Assembly (NCBI RefSeq): GCF_018687935.1
Contig: NZ_CP061308.1
Span: forward strand, 490,048-554,047
Length of the DNA: 64,000 nucleotides
Source of the DNA: Polynucleobacter sp. JS-JIR-5-A7
Lineage (GTDB): Bacteria; Pseudomonadota; Gammaproteobacteria; Burkholderiales; Burkholderiaceae
Direction: 5' to 3'
Part shown: positions 27,103 to 36,185 of the stretch, one piece after another
How positions within the stretch are numbered: the first letter of the stretch is position 1
Layout of the letters: every line of letters begins with the position of its first letter
Translations under genes and position numbers: made by a program
The notes under the pieces: generated by a model
What the model was told of the DNA's origin: nothing
Database searches by the model: none
What the model saw: the letters and a program-made list of their open reading frames with translations, nothing else

Positions 27103-28023
27103 TTCAGACTTCCCTGCTGGCAAGCCCTTCCACCATTCCCCTTTGAATTGTCCCTGCAGCCAATCAATACATTGGACTACTTTGGTGGGGACATGTTTTG
27201 GTGAGGAGAAGACCGCATGAATTTCTTGACTTGGTAGTGTCCAATCCTCCAAGATGGGTCTCAGAACTCCATCCTTCATCGATTGATGCGCTACATAACA
27301 GGGGAGTGCAGCCAAACCCATGCCTGCTCTAGCTGCTGATAAGACGGAAGAGAGATTGTTAGAGGTGAATGGCCCTTTCACCTCGATAGATTCTGAATGA
27401 CCTGATTGGTCTGTGAAACTCCAGCGATGGTCGCCTTGCACCGTGGAGTAGATTAAGGCAAGGTGTTTACGGATTTCCTCTGGGGCTTTGGGGATCGAGT
27501 GTTTTTCGAGATACTGAGGGGTAGCAACCAATACCCAAGGGTTGGTGCCAAGAAATCTCGATCCTAAAGAAGAGTCTGGTAAACGTCGCATTCGAATAGC
27601 TAAATCGACACCTTGTTCGACAAGATTGATATATCGATCATCCATACTGAGATTGACTTCAAGCTCTGGATGAAGTGCCATAAATTCGAGAATGGAGGGT
27701 GTGAGAACCCGCCGCCCAAAAGCAACCGATGAATTAATCGTTAGCCTGCCGCGAACTTTGGATTGCATCAAGGAAGCCAGGTCATCAGCCTCTTCAATTT
27801 CACGGGCTATCAACTTGCATTTTTCGTAATAAATTTTCCCAATCTCAGTGGGGGTGACTCCACGAGTGCTGCGGTGCAGCAGTAATGCCCCTAAGCGCTT
27901 CTCCATGGATGCAACAAATTTGGTGGCTGTGGGTTGGGTAATGCCTAAATCTTCAGCAGCCTTACTAAATGAGCCCGTTTCTACGACTCGAATAAAGAGG
28001 GATATTCCTTGTACGCGATCCAT
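27100..28023 (-). CDS. LysR family transcriptional regulator, probable regulator of gcl
   Basis: A 307-residue LysR-type regulator. The winged HTH occupies residues 1-60 (MDRVQGISLFIRVVETGSFSKAAEDLG...), in the style of the CrgA subgroup, with an effector-binding domain at about 90-295. The ATG at 28023 is preferred over a TTG at 28044 because it gives the standard family N-terminus. It is divergent from gcl with a perfect palindrome between them, the usual layout for a LysR regulator and its target. The inducer is unknown; a glyoxylate-related acid is plausible. Confidence 0.88.
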   Translation of the reverse strand: MDRVQGISLFIRVVETGSFSKAAEDLGITQPTATKFVASMEKRLGALLLHRSTRGVTPTEIGKIYYEKCKLIAREIEEADDLASLMQSKVRGRLTINSSVAFGRRVLTPSILEFMALHPELEVNLSMDDRYINLVEQGVDLAIRMRRLPDSSLGSRFLGTNPWVLVATPQYLEKHSIPKAPEEIRKHLALIYSTVQGDHRWSFTDQSGHSESIEVKGPFTSNNLSSVLSAARAGMGLAALPCYVAHQSMKDGVLRPILEDWTLPSQEIHAVFSSPKHVPTKVVQCIDWLQGQFKGEWWKGLPAGKSE

Positions 28024-28065
28024 GACAGGGTTCTCTGGTGGCAATAGATAGGTGATTTTTACACT

Positions 28066-28080
28066 ATTCCACAGTGGAAT
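28066..28080. promoter_or_regulatory. Palindromic LysR-type operator between lysR and gcl
   Basis: ATTCCACAGTGGAAT is a perfect palindrome with 7-bp arms and contains a T-N11-A box (28067-28079), the hallmark of LysR-type binding sites. It is 43 bp before the lysR start and 81 bp before gcl. Confidence 0.7.
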
Positions 28081-28160
28081 ACTAGATATAGATTTGCTGA
28101 GGTTCTCTATTTATCTGAATTTGGGGATGATTCGTCCATACCCATATGAGGAGATGAATC

Positions 28161-29951
28161 ATGGCAAAAATGAAAGCAGCAATGGCAGCAGTGTTGGTGA
28201 TGGAAAAAGAGGGCGTTACCCAAGCCTTTGGAGTACCAGGTGCTGCAATTAATCCCCTATACGCCCAAATGCGCGAACGTCAGTCGATTGCCCATGTATT
28301 AGCGAGACACGTAGAGGGTGCTTCTCATATGGCAGAGGGCTACACAAGAGCCGCTCCAGGAAATATCGGTGTCTGTATTGGTACATCGGGCCCCGGCGGC
28401 ACAGATATGATCACCGGCTTGTATTCAGCGCAAGCAGATAGCATTCCAATTTTATGTATTACAGGTCAAGCACCACGCGCTAAATTGCATAAAGAAGATT
28501 TCCAGGCGGTGGATATTGCTTCAATCGCTAAGCCTTTAACAAAGATGGCAGTTACCGTACTTGAGCCAGCATTGGTTCCAAGAGTATTCCAACAGGCATT
28601 TCACTTAATGCGCTCTGGCCGTCCTGGACCAGTGTTGATTGATTTGCCAATTGATGTGCAGATGGCTGAGATCGAGTTTGATATCGATACTTATGAGCCA
28701 TTGCCTGCCTACAAACCACAGGCAACTCGCAAGCAGATTGAGAGAGCGCTTGAAATGCTTAATGAATCTGAGCGTCCCTTAATTGTGTCTGGTGGTGGCG
28801 TGATTAATTCTGACGCTTCAGACCTTTTAGTACAGTTTGCAGAGATCACTGGCATTCCTGTCATTCCTACGCTCATGGGTTGGGGCTCGATCCCTGATAG
28901 TCATCCATTGATGGCTGGTATGGTTGGTTTACAAACATCACATCGTTATGGCAATGCCACGATGTTGGCAAGTGATTTTGTTTTAGGCATCGGTAACCGT
29001 TGGGCAAATCGCCACACTGGTTCAACCGAGGTGTATTGCAAGGGCCGTAAGTTTATCCACGTCGATATTGAGCCTACTCAGATCGGTCGTATCTTTACTC
29101 CTGATTTTGGTATTGTGTCCGATGCAAAAGCTGCGTTAGCCCTGTTTATAGAAGTTGCAACGGAGATGAAGAAAGCTGGCAAGCTGAAAGATCGTACTAA
29201 GTGGTCAGCTGAATGCTTGGGTAGAAAAAATTCCATCGACTATCAGCGCAAGACAAACTTTAATGAATCTCCAATGAAGCCGCAGCGCGTGTATCAAGAG
29301 ATGGTTCAAACGTTTGGCGAAGATGTCACTTATGTCAGTACGATTGGTCTCTCGCAAATTGCTGGCGCTCAATTCTTGAAAGTATTCAAGCCTCGTCATT
29401 GGATTAACTGTGGTCAAGCTGGTCCATTGGGCTGGACAGTACCAGCAGCTCTAGGTGTACGTGCTGCTGATCCAACCCGCAAGATTGTGGCCCTCTCAGG
29501 AGACTATGACTTCCAGTTCATGATTGAAGAGTTGGCTGTCGGCGCACAGTTTAAGTTGCCATTCATCCAAATTTTAGTTAACAACAGTTATCTTGGATTA
29601 ATCCGACAAGCACAACGTGGCTTTGAGATGGATTACTGTGTGCAATTGGCTTTCGATAACGTCAATATTCCGGAAAGCGCTGGTATTGTGAAGGGCTATG
29701 GCGTCGATCACGTGAAGGTTGTTGAGGGACTTGGCTGTAAGGCCATCAGAGTAGAGCGTGAAGACCAATTGGCTCCTGCAATTGCTCAAGCCGAGGCATG
29801 GATTGCTGAATTTAGAGTACCAGTCGTAGTTGAAGTGATTCTAGAGCGAGTCACTAACATTGCGATGGGGACAGAAATCGATAGCGTTAATGAGTTTGAG
29901 CCTGTTGCTAAATCTATTGAAGATGCTCCAGTAGCAGTTCTTCAGTCCTAG
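28161..29951 (+). CDS. gcl: Glyoxylate carboligase
   Basis: Thiamine-diphosphate enzyme of 596 residues that condenses two glyoxylates to tartronate semialdehyde with loss of CO2. The N-terminal block RHVEGASHMAEGYTRA and the LHKEDFQAVDI segment are typical of Gcl. V51 stands where most relatives have the catalytic glutamate, the known hallmark of this enzyme. The ThDP motif begins at SGDYDFQF. A GAGGAG ribosome site precedes the ATG. The next gene is hyi, 27 bp downstream, as in glycolate/glyoxylate operons. Confidence 0.96.
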   Translation: MAKMKAAMAAVLVMEKEGVTQAFGVPGAAINPLYAQMRERQSIAHVLARHVEGASHMAEGYTRAAPGNIGVCIGTSGPGGTDMITGLYSAQADSIPILCITGQAPRAKLHKEDFQAVDIASIAKPLTKMAVTVLEPALVPRVFQQAFHLMRSGRPGPVLIDLPIDVQMAEIEFDIDTYEPLPAYKPQATRKQIERALEMLNESERPLIVSGGGVINSDASDLLVQFAEITGIPVIPTLMGWGSIPDSHPLMAGMVGLQTSHRYGNATMLASDFVLGIGNRWANRHTGSTEVYCKGRKFIHVDIEPTQIGRIFTPDFGIVSDAKAALALFIEVATEMKKAGKLKDRTKWSAECLGRKNSIDYQRKTNFNESPMKPQRVYQEMVQTFGEDVTYVSTIGLSQIAGAQFLKVFKPRHWINCGQAGPLGWTVPAALGVRAADPTRKIVALSGDYDFQFMIEELAVGAQFKLPFIQILVNNSYLGLIRQAQRGFEMDYCVQLAFDNVNIPESAGIVKGYGVDHVKVVEGLGCKAIRVEREDQLAPAIAQAEAWIAEFRVPVVVEVILERVTNIAMGTEIDSVNEFEPVAKSIEDAPVAVLQS

Positions 29952-29978
29952 TTTGTCATTCAGAAAAGAGAATATTCA

Positions 29979-30782
29979 ATGCCTCGTTTTGCCGCCAATT
30001 TGTCCATGCTCTTTACAGAAGATGCATTCTTAAATCGCTTTGCGCTTGCTCGAGTTGGTGGTTTTAAGGCTGTAGAATTTTTATTTCCTTATGCATTTTC
30101 TAAGGATGAAATTAAGTCTTGTTTGGATACTTATGCGTTGAAATTGGTTTTGCATAACCTGCCTGCAGGCGATTGGGAGGCTGGCGAGCGAGGTATTGCT
30201 TGCAACCCTGATCGCGTTGCAGAGTTTCGTGCTGGGGTAGATAAAGCGATTGAATATGCCACTTTTTTAAATGTTAAGCAGTTAAATTGTTTAGCAGGCA
30301 AGGCGCCTGCCGGGGTTGATCCTAAAGTGCTACGCGATACTTTTGTTGGTAACTTAGGCTACGCAGCAGAGCAGTTAAGCAAAGCAAAACTCAATCTCTT
30401 AATTGAGCCTATCAATACTTATGATATTCCAGGGTTCTACTTATCAAGAACTCAGCAAGCGATTGAAATCATGGATGAGGTAGGTGCTGATAACTTGTAT
30501 TTGCAATATGACATCTATCATGCTCAGCGCATGGAAGGTGAGTTAGCAAATACGATTCAAAAATATCTCCCTAGAATTGGGCATATTCAGTTAGCAGACA
30601 ATCCTGGACGTAATGAGCCTGGTACTGGCGAAATTAACTATGACTTCTTATTTGGCTTCCTGGATAAGATTGGATATAAGGGCTGGATTGGTTGTGAATA
30701 CAAGCCTCTCAAGAACACTGCTGCAGGCCTTGCATGGATGGAGAAGTATGAGCATTCTCATCATGAGTCTGCTTTTGCATAA
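29979..30782 (+). CDS. hyi: Hydroxypyruvate isomerase
   Basis: TIM-barrel isomerase of 267 residues that interconverts tartronate semialdehyde and hydroxypyruvate. It starts MPRFAANLSMLFTE, typical of Hyi, and shows the metal-site glutamates in LIEPINTYDIPGFYL and IGCEYKPL, with the histidine in QYDIYHAQRMEG. It is in the gcl operon. The usual next gene, tartronate semialdehyde reductase (glxR), is missing here; an unrelated AT-rich cassette follows. Confidence 0.94.
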   Translation: MPRFAANLSMLFTEDAFLNRFALARVGGFKAVEFLFPYAFSKDEIKSCLDTYALKLVLHNLPAGDWEAGERGIACNPDRVAEFRAGVDKAIEYATFLNVKQLNCLAGKAPAGVDPKVLRDTFVGNLGYAAEQLSKAKLNLLIEPINTYDIPGFYLSRTQQAIEIMDEVGADNLYLQYDIYHAQRMEGELANTIQKYLPRIGHIQLADNPGRNEPGTGEINYDFLFGFLDKIGYKGWIGCEYKPLKNTAAGLAWMEKYEHSHHESAFA

Positions 30783-30831
30783 TAGCTTACTAGAATTTAA
30801 GCTAAATCCTTAACTCCTCAAGTGGTTTCAT

Positions 30832-30855
30832 CCTAAGCAATGGATTCTGCTTAGG
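30832..30855. terminator. Hairpin downstream of hyi, possible terminator
   Basis: CCTAAGCA-ATGGATTC-TGCTTAGG is a perfect 8-bp stem with an 8-nt loop, 50 bp after hyi. There is no strong T-run on either side, so it may be a factor-dependent stop, an RNA-stabilising hairpin or an operator. The rest of the gap to 31056 is AT-rich and shows no gene. Confidence 0.4.
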
Positions 30856-31056
30856 GCTAATCTGCTTTATTGCAGTTGAGGTACGGCATATACCTATTCG
30901 TAGCACAGCCCTCACTCCAGCCTCATACCCCCACTTTTAAAGTTAAGATATTCATCCAATTAAAAGCAATTTTTTAGATGTCAGTAATTTCTTACTAAAA
31001 AATCAGGTGGTGATTTTTAGAGGCTCTCGTTACGATTATCCGTTTGAGAGTCTTCT

Positions 31057-32184
31057 ATGCAAAAATTTTCTGGATTTTTTGGCGCCATCATTGACCCCGC
31101 TAGATATAAAAACATAGATAGTGTTCTGGTTGTAATGCATGCAAATGTAGAGTTCGTTAATTTTCTAGCTGCATTGGGTAGCGTCATTAGAATAGCGGGA
31201 GTTATACCCAAAGCAAGCTCTAAAAAATTTGCAAATCTAAATGCCTTACAGCAGTGCTATCCAGTATTTGATATTGATCGAAGCTCGATATTAGCAAGCC
31301 CATCTGAATTTATTAAAAAAATTGATTGCCTAATAAAAAATGAGCGGTTCGCAATTATAGATATGGGAGGATATTTTTCTCATGTTGCATTGGATCTGGT
31401 TAAAAAATTTGATAATCAAATTATTGGGATTGTGGAGGATACAGAGAACGGTCATCAGCGATATGAGTCTCTACTTAGGCAAAAGGATTCTTCCGAGACT
31501 CTTGTCCCGGTAATTTCAGTCGCACGAAGCCCTCTTAAGGAGCCCGAAGATTCCTTAGTTGGACAAGCTATTGTTTTTTCCGCTGAGGCAATCATGCGCT
31601 CTCATGGATTGATTCTGCTTGGAAAGCGTGTTGGAGTCATTGGATTTGGGAAGATTGGAAGATCAATCGCTTTTTCTCTTTTATCGAGAGGCTCTAGAGT
31701 AGATGTTTTTGACTCAAACCCGATTCTTCTAGCTTCTGCTTTATCGCTTGGTTTTCATACATCTTCTAGACCTGAGTTTCTAAGATCGGCAGATATTTTA
31801 TTTTGCGCTACTGGGAATAAGTCTCTATCGATTGCTGATGAGATTTATTTTAAAGACAGACTCCATATATTTTGTGCAACCTCGTCTGATGACGAGCTAT
31901 CAGCATGTATCCGATATAAGATTGACTCTTCCCTTTTATCGACAAGAAAGCATACCTCCAAAATTTCTATGGGTGGTAAGTCTATTTATATACATAACGA
32001 AGGTAACTCAGTTAATTTTGTACATGGTGCAGTCGTTGATAGTTTTATTGAGTTGGTGCAGGGTGAAATTATTTATTCAATTGGAAGTCTGCAGGATGCG
32101 CCTCAAAACACAATTTCTTATCTTCCAGATTCTGATAAAAAATTTATTGCTGATAAATGGATATCGCATCATCAGCATGCGTAG
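31057..32184 (+). CDS. S-adenosylhomocysteinase-like NAD-binding protein
   Basis: A 375-residue protein distantly like S-adenosylhomocysteine hydrolase. The Rossmann segment LGKRVGVIGFGKIGRSIA (GFGKIG at 196-201) corresponds to the enzyme's NAD domain. Upstream, FLAALGSVIRIAGVIPKAS (37-54) and IGIVEDTENGHQRYESLL (123-140) resemble the substrate-side blocks of the family, and VARSPLKEPEDSLVG could replace the catalytic Lys/Asp/Asn stretch. It is shorter than the usual 430-470 residues and the catalytic block is altered, so the reaction may differ. It is AT-rich and leads a three-gene cassette with a membrane protein and a NUDIX hydrolase. Confidence 0.65.
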   Translation: MQKFSGFFGAIIDPARYKNIDSVLVVMHANVEFVNFLAALGSVIRIAGVIPKASSKKFANLNALQQCYPVFDIDRSSILASPSEFIKKIDCLIKNERFAIIDMGGYFSHVALDLVKKFDNQIIGIVEDTENGHQRYESLLRQKDSSETLVPVISVARSPLKEPEDSLVGQAIVFSAEAIMRSHGLILLGKRVGVIGFGKIGRSIAFSLLSRGSRVDVFDSNPILLASALSLGFHTSSRPEFLRSADILFCATGNKSLSIADEIYFKDRLHIFCATSSDDELSACIRYKIDSSLLSTRKHTSKISMGGKSIYIHNEGNSVNFVHGAVVDSFIELVQGEIIYSIGSLQDAPQNTISYLPDSDKKFIADKWISHHQHA

Positions 32185-32196
32185 AGGGGGTATTTA

Positions 32197-33099
32197 GTGG
32201 TACATGAGTCCTTGACAGTGTTGGCCTCTGTAATATCCTCATTTAGTCGCGCAGGACTTAATGTTGTTGATCGAAAGCAATTTCGACAAGAAGAAGTTTG
32301 CCCTTTGGTAATTGGCTATTGGAATAATCTTTTGCCAGTTTTATTCATATCCCCAATTATTTTCTTCACCCCAGCATCTAATTATTATCTTAGTGACCTT
32401 TTTTCTTTGGAAATTATTTTTCTTGCAGCCTTGATTCAGTGCGTAGCCTACTCTTTTTCTTTTGCATTTAAAAAACTAAGAGTTACGGATATAGCAGTTT
32501 TAACAAAAACTGCTGACATAACAGTTCCGCTAGCATTGGTATTTTTGGGCTTGTATTTGATTCCCTATAGCTTCTTTTTGCTACTGCCGATAATATCGAT
32601 AATTTTTATTTACTCTGCTGGACTTAATATTGTTAAGAAGACCTACAAATCGTCATTAGTTCTAGTATTAGCACTTACTGCTCAAGGAGTATATGCATAT
32701 GTTGTAGGTTCTACTGTGTATTTCAATAGAGGTTTTTGGAGTCTACTTTCTGTTGCATTTTCAGTGCTAGTTTGGAGATTTATATTTTCAGGTACTCTTA
32801 TGCTTTATCGCCAGCGCATCTCTCGCCTCTATTATTTCCCTATACAATTTCTAACTAGGACTGGATTTTATATTCGAGGAATCTTAACTGTATTAACACA
32901 GGTGACATTTATCTTTGCAATTACAGCAAAGAATTTGCTGGTTGTTTGGCCAATACTAAATGCAACTGGTTTTTTAGGTGCAGTGTTTGCGTATTTCTTT
33001 CTTGGTGAAAAATTAGCCCCAAGAGATTTTTTATTTCTTTTATTTGCATTTTTAATCAGTGGGGTAGCAGTTTTTGCTCTTAATTATGAAAAGCTTTAA
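32197..33099 (+). CDS. Multi-spanning membrane protein, EamA/DMT-like transporter
   Basis: A 300-residue, very hydrophobic protein with about ten membrane segments, arranged as two similar halves in the manner of drug/metabolite transporters. The last segments (NLLVVWPILNATGFLGAVFAYFFLGEKL) match the EamA end pattern, including the FLGEKL motif. The start is a GTG at 32197 with AGGGGG overlapping the stop of the previous gene, and it overlaps the NUDIX gene, so the three are coupled. It may export or import the small molecule handled by its neighbours (inference). Confidence 0.72.
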   Translation: MVHESLTVLASVISSFSRAGLNVVDRKQFRQEEVCPLVIGYWNNLLPVLFISPIIFFTPASNYYLSDLFSLEIIFLAALIQCVAYSFSFAFKKLRVTDIAVLTKTADITVPLALVFLGLYLIPYSFFLLLPIISIIFIYSAGLNIVKKTYKSSLVLVLALTAQGVYAYVVGSTVYFNRGFWSLLSVAFSVLVWRFIFSGTLMLYRQRISRLYYFPIQFLTRTGFYIRGILTVLTQVTFIFAITAKNLLVVWPILNATGFLGAVFAYFFLGEKLAPRDFLFLLFAFLISGVAVFALNYEKL

Positions 33100-33595
33100 T
33101 GTAAACGCCATTCCAAATTTTGATATTAGCAAATCAATTGCCCTGTTTGGCCGTCGCGTGCATTCAGTCTTGAATTATGAAAATCCATTCAGTAGGTCAA
33201 ATCAGATTGGACATGTCACTGCAAGTGGTTTGTTAGTACATGAAAACAAAGCATTACTGATCTTTCATCCATATATTAAAGCTTGGTTTCAGCCTGGTGG
33301 CCATATTGATGATGGTGAATCACCTATTGAGGCGGCTATTCGCGAGGTATACGAAGAAACTGGCTTCATATGCGCATTGGAATCGGGAGGTCTTGAGCCA
33401 GTTGATGTTGATGTTCATGAAATTCCTGCAAATCCTCAGAAGGGTGAAGGGGTTCATTTGCATATTGACTTACTTTATAGGCTGAAAGTTTTAAGACAGG
33501 ATAAATCGTCAGAAGATATTTTGTATGACTGGTTTTCTTTTGACCAAATTAAAAGTACTCGCATTCGCCGAGTTCTGTCCAACCTAAGTGCCTAA
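33086..33595 (+). CDS. NUDIX hydrolase
   Basis: A 169-residue NUDIX-fold hydrolase. The signature GX5EX7REUXEEXGU is perfect at residues 72-94 (G72, E78, R86, E87, E90, E91, G93), so it should cleave a nucleoside-diphosphate-linked substrate with Mg. I prefer the ATG at 33086 over an upstream TTG at 33074; either lies inside the end of the membrane-protein gene. Substrate unknown. It converges with glnD, overlapping its end by 12 bp. Confidence 0.88.
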   Translation: MKSFNVNAIPNFDISKSIALFGRRVHSVLNYENPFSRSNQIGHVTASGLLVHENKALLIFHPYIKAWFQPGGHIDDGESPIEAAIREVYEETGFICALESGGLEPVDVDVHEIPANPQKGEGVHLHIDLLYRLKVLRQDKSSEDILYDWFSFDQIKSTRIRRVLSNLSA

Positions 33596-36181
33596 AGCCT
33601 CAAGTAACTCGGTCTCTAATTGAATCTGTAGCTTTGGATTTTTGCCCAAGTTGGCGGCATCCAGCAGTAATACGTCTTCTACTCGTTCACCAAGAGTATT
33701 GATACGCGCGGTATGAATCGATACTTGATGTTTAGCTAGCACTCTAGAGATGGTGTAGAGCAGTCCAGTCCGATCGCTTGCAGAGAGTGCAAGTGTGTAA
33801 TAGCGCCCGCGATCATCTGGAGCCATATAAACCCGGGGCTTAATGGGGAAGGTGCGAGATTGTCTAGAGAGGCGACCCATGCTTGGAGTGGGTAAGGGAT
33901 CTGCATTGCTTAATGCAGCAGTAAGCTCAAACTCTACCAGTTGAATGATGTCGCGGTAGCTACTGCCCTCATCTACTAGGGTGCTACCAGAAATTTGGAA
34001 AGTATCTAAAGCGTAACCATGGCGAGTGGTATGAATGCGCGCATCCCAGATAGAGAAACCATGCTTTTCAAAGTACGCGCAGATTCTGGCAAATAGATCT
34101 TCTTGATCTTTGATATACACCGCGACCTGCAAACCTTCGCCAATGGGCGACAACCTTGCGCGCACAATAGGCTGGTCGTTATTCACCTTGTTATAAAGAT
34201 GACGCGTTAACCAAGCTATATCAGATGAGTCCTGGCGAAGGAAGAAGGCAACATCTAATTGTTTCCATAGTTCTTCATAAGCCTCGTCATTGATGCCATA
34301 CAGGCGTAATTTAGCCTTGGACTCTTCTTGGTGTTGCGCCAATTCTGAAGAGGCATCTGGCTTGGCTCCACCTAAGACTCTGAGAGTGGCGCGATAGAGA
34401 TCTTCAAGCAGTTTGCCTTTCCAGGCATTCCAGACTTTAGGGCTGGTGCCACGGACATCAGCTACGGTTAAGAGGTACAAAGCGGTGAGATGACGTTCAT
34501 CACCCATCTTCTTGGCAAAAGCCCGTACTACATCTGGATCTGTGATGTCTTGCTTTTGAGCTACCTGGCTCATATTGAGATGTTCTGCAACTAACCAGAT
34601 CAAGAGCTCAGTATCTTTTTTATCAAGACCATGGTCTTTGGCAAACTTGCGCATATCGGCTTTGCCAAGTTGCGAATGATCCCCGCCACGTCCTTTGGCA
34701 ATGTCGTGGAAAAGTGCGGCAATCACTAGTAACCAGGGCTTTTCAAAATGGGCAATTAAGCTGCTACAAAATGGAAACTCATGGGTATGTTCAACGACCA
34801 TGAAGCGGCGCACATTACGCAACACCATCAAAATGTGCTGATCAACGGTGTAGACATGAAACAAGTCATGCTGCATCTGCCCAACAATTTTTCTGAAGGC
34901 AGGCAGGTATCGACCGAGAACACTACTACGGTTCATTAAATGGAATGCTCGACTTACACCTTCGGGCTGCTTGAGAATCTCGATAAAGAGGGCTCGATTA
35001 ATAGGGTTGGCTCGCCACTTAGCATCCATTTTTTGGCGGGCGTTATACAGTGCTCGAAAAATAGTTGCTGAAAGGCTTTTGACGTTAGCTGTTTGCGAAA
35101 ATACCAGGAAGGTTCGCAAAATTTGTTCAGGATGATTCTGAAACAATTGTGGGTCAGTAATATCGAGTACACCTTGCCGCTCAATGAAATACTCATTACC
35201 TTCGCCTGGAATAGGGCGAGTGGTTTTAGATTCTTGCGGAAAGAGGAGTGCTTCAATGTTTTGTAAAAGAACATCGTTTAATTGCGTGACCGCTTTAGCA
35301 GCCCAGTAGTAGCGACGCATAATCGCTTCACTGGCTTGGCGTGAAGAATCGGTTTCAATGCCCATTGATTTCGCCAGTGGTGCCTGTAAGTCAAAAGCAA
35401 TCACATCTTGGCGACGTCCTGCGAGCAGATGCAAATTGACCCTCAGGGTGTCCAGAAAGCGTTGATTACGATTCAGTTCCGTTAGCTCGCGCTGGGTGAC
35501 TAAGCCGGCTTCATTTAAGTCTTTAAAGGTATTGCCCAATAATGCCGCCTTACTGACCCAAGAGATGACCTGCAGATCACGTAAGCCACCGGGACTCTCT
35601 TTACAGTTAGGCTCAAGCGAGTACGGTGTATTTTGATATTTGTAGTGACGTTGTATTTGCTCTGCTTGTTTAGCTTGAAAGAAGCTCTTTGGATCCATTG
35701 CACCTTCATAAGCGGCGGCAAATTCTTTAAAGAGTTGTTTTTTCCCGCAGATCAAGCGCGCTTCAAGAAGTGAAGTGCGAACCGTGATGTCCTGCTCTGA
35801 CTCTGAAATGCACTCTGCAACGGTTCTTACTGAGGAGGCAATTTCAAGGCCAGTATCCCAACACCTTGCAACAAATTGCTCTACTTTTTTTGATACAGCA
35901 TCAACCATAGTTGTGTTGGGTGGAAGCAATATCAGAATGTCAATATCAGAATAGGGGAAGAGGGCGCCTCTTCCATATCCGCCAACAGCCACCAGGGTTG
36001 CTTCGCTGTTCAAGTCATAGTCATTCCACAAGTGAGCGAGTAGTTGATCAGTCAGTTTGCTCAGTTGTTTAGTGAGCTTGCCGGCAGCCTGTGTTTTTTT
36101 AAACTCTGTATAAGCAACTTCACGAGCGACACGCAGACCTGCCGCATCAGTAATCTTATTGACTGTCTGCGACTTAGTCAT
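33584..36181 (-). CDS. glnD: Bifunctional PII uridylyltransferase/uridylyl-removing enzyme GlnD
   Basis: Nitrogen sensor of 865 residues that adds or removes UMP on PII proteins in response to glutamine. The nucleotidyltransferase motif GGYGRGALFPYSDID lies near residues 67-81. The HD domain with FHDIAKGRGGDHS is near 510-525. Two ACT domains (about 690-770 and 800-865) end the protein. It follows map by 4 nt on the minus strand, and map-glnD is a known proteobacterial pairing. Confidence 0.96.
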   Translation of the reverse strand: MTKSQTVNKITDAAGLRVAREVAYTEFKKTQAAGKLTKQLSKLTDQLLAHLWNDYDLNSEATLVAVGGYGRGALFPYSDIDILILLPPNTTMVDAVSKKVEQFVARCWDTGLEIASSVRTVAECISESEQDITVRTSLLEARLICGKKQLFKEFAAAYEGAMDPKSFFQAKQAEQIQRHYKYQNTPYSLEPNCKESPGGLRDLQVISWVSKAALLGNTFKDLNEAGLVTQRELTELNRNQRFLDTLRVNLHLLAGRRQDVIAFDLQAPLAKSMGIETDSSRQASEAIMRRYYWAAKAVTQLNDVLLQNIEALLFPQESKTTRPIPGEGNEYFIERQGVLDITDPQLFQNHPEQILRTFLVFSQTANVKSLSATIFRALYNARQKMDAKWRANPINRALFIEILKQPEGVSRAFHLMNRSSVLGRYLPAFRKIVGQMQHDLFHVYTVDQHILMVLRNVRRFMVVEHTHEFPFCSSLIAHFEKPWLLVIAALFHDIAKGRGGDHSQLGKADMRKFAKDHGLDKKDTELLIWLVAEHLNMSQVAQKQDITDPDVVRAFAKKMGDERHLTALYLLTVADVRGTSPKVWNAWKGKLLEDLYRATLRVLGGAKPDASSELAQHQEESKAKLRLYGINDEAYEELWKQLDVAFFLRQDSSDIAWLTRHLYNKVNNDQPIVRARLSPIGEGLQVAVYIKDQEDLFARICAYFEKHGFSIWDARIHTTRHGYALDTFQISGSTLVDEGSSYRDIIQLVEFELTAALSNADPLPTPSMGRLSRQSRTFPIKPRVYMAPDDRGRYYTLALSASDRTGLLYTISRVLAKHQVSIHTARINTLGERVEDVLLLDAANLGKNPKLQIQLETELLEALGT

Positions 36182-36185
36182 GTGA

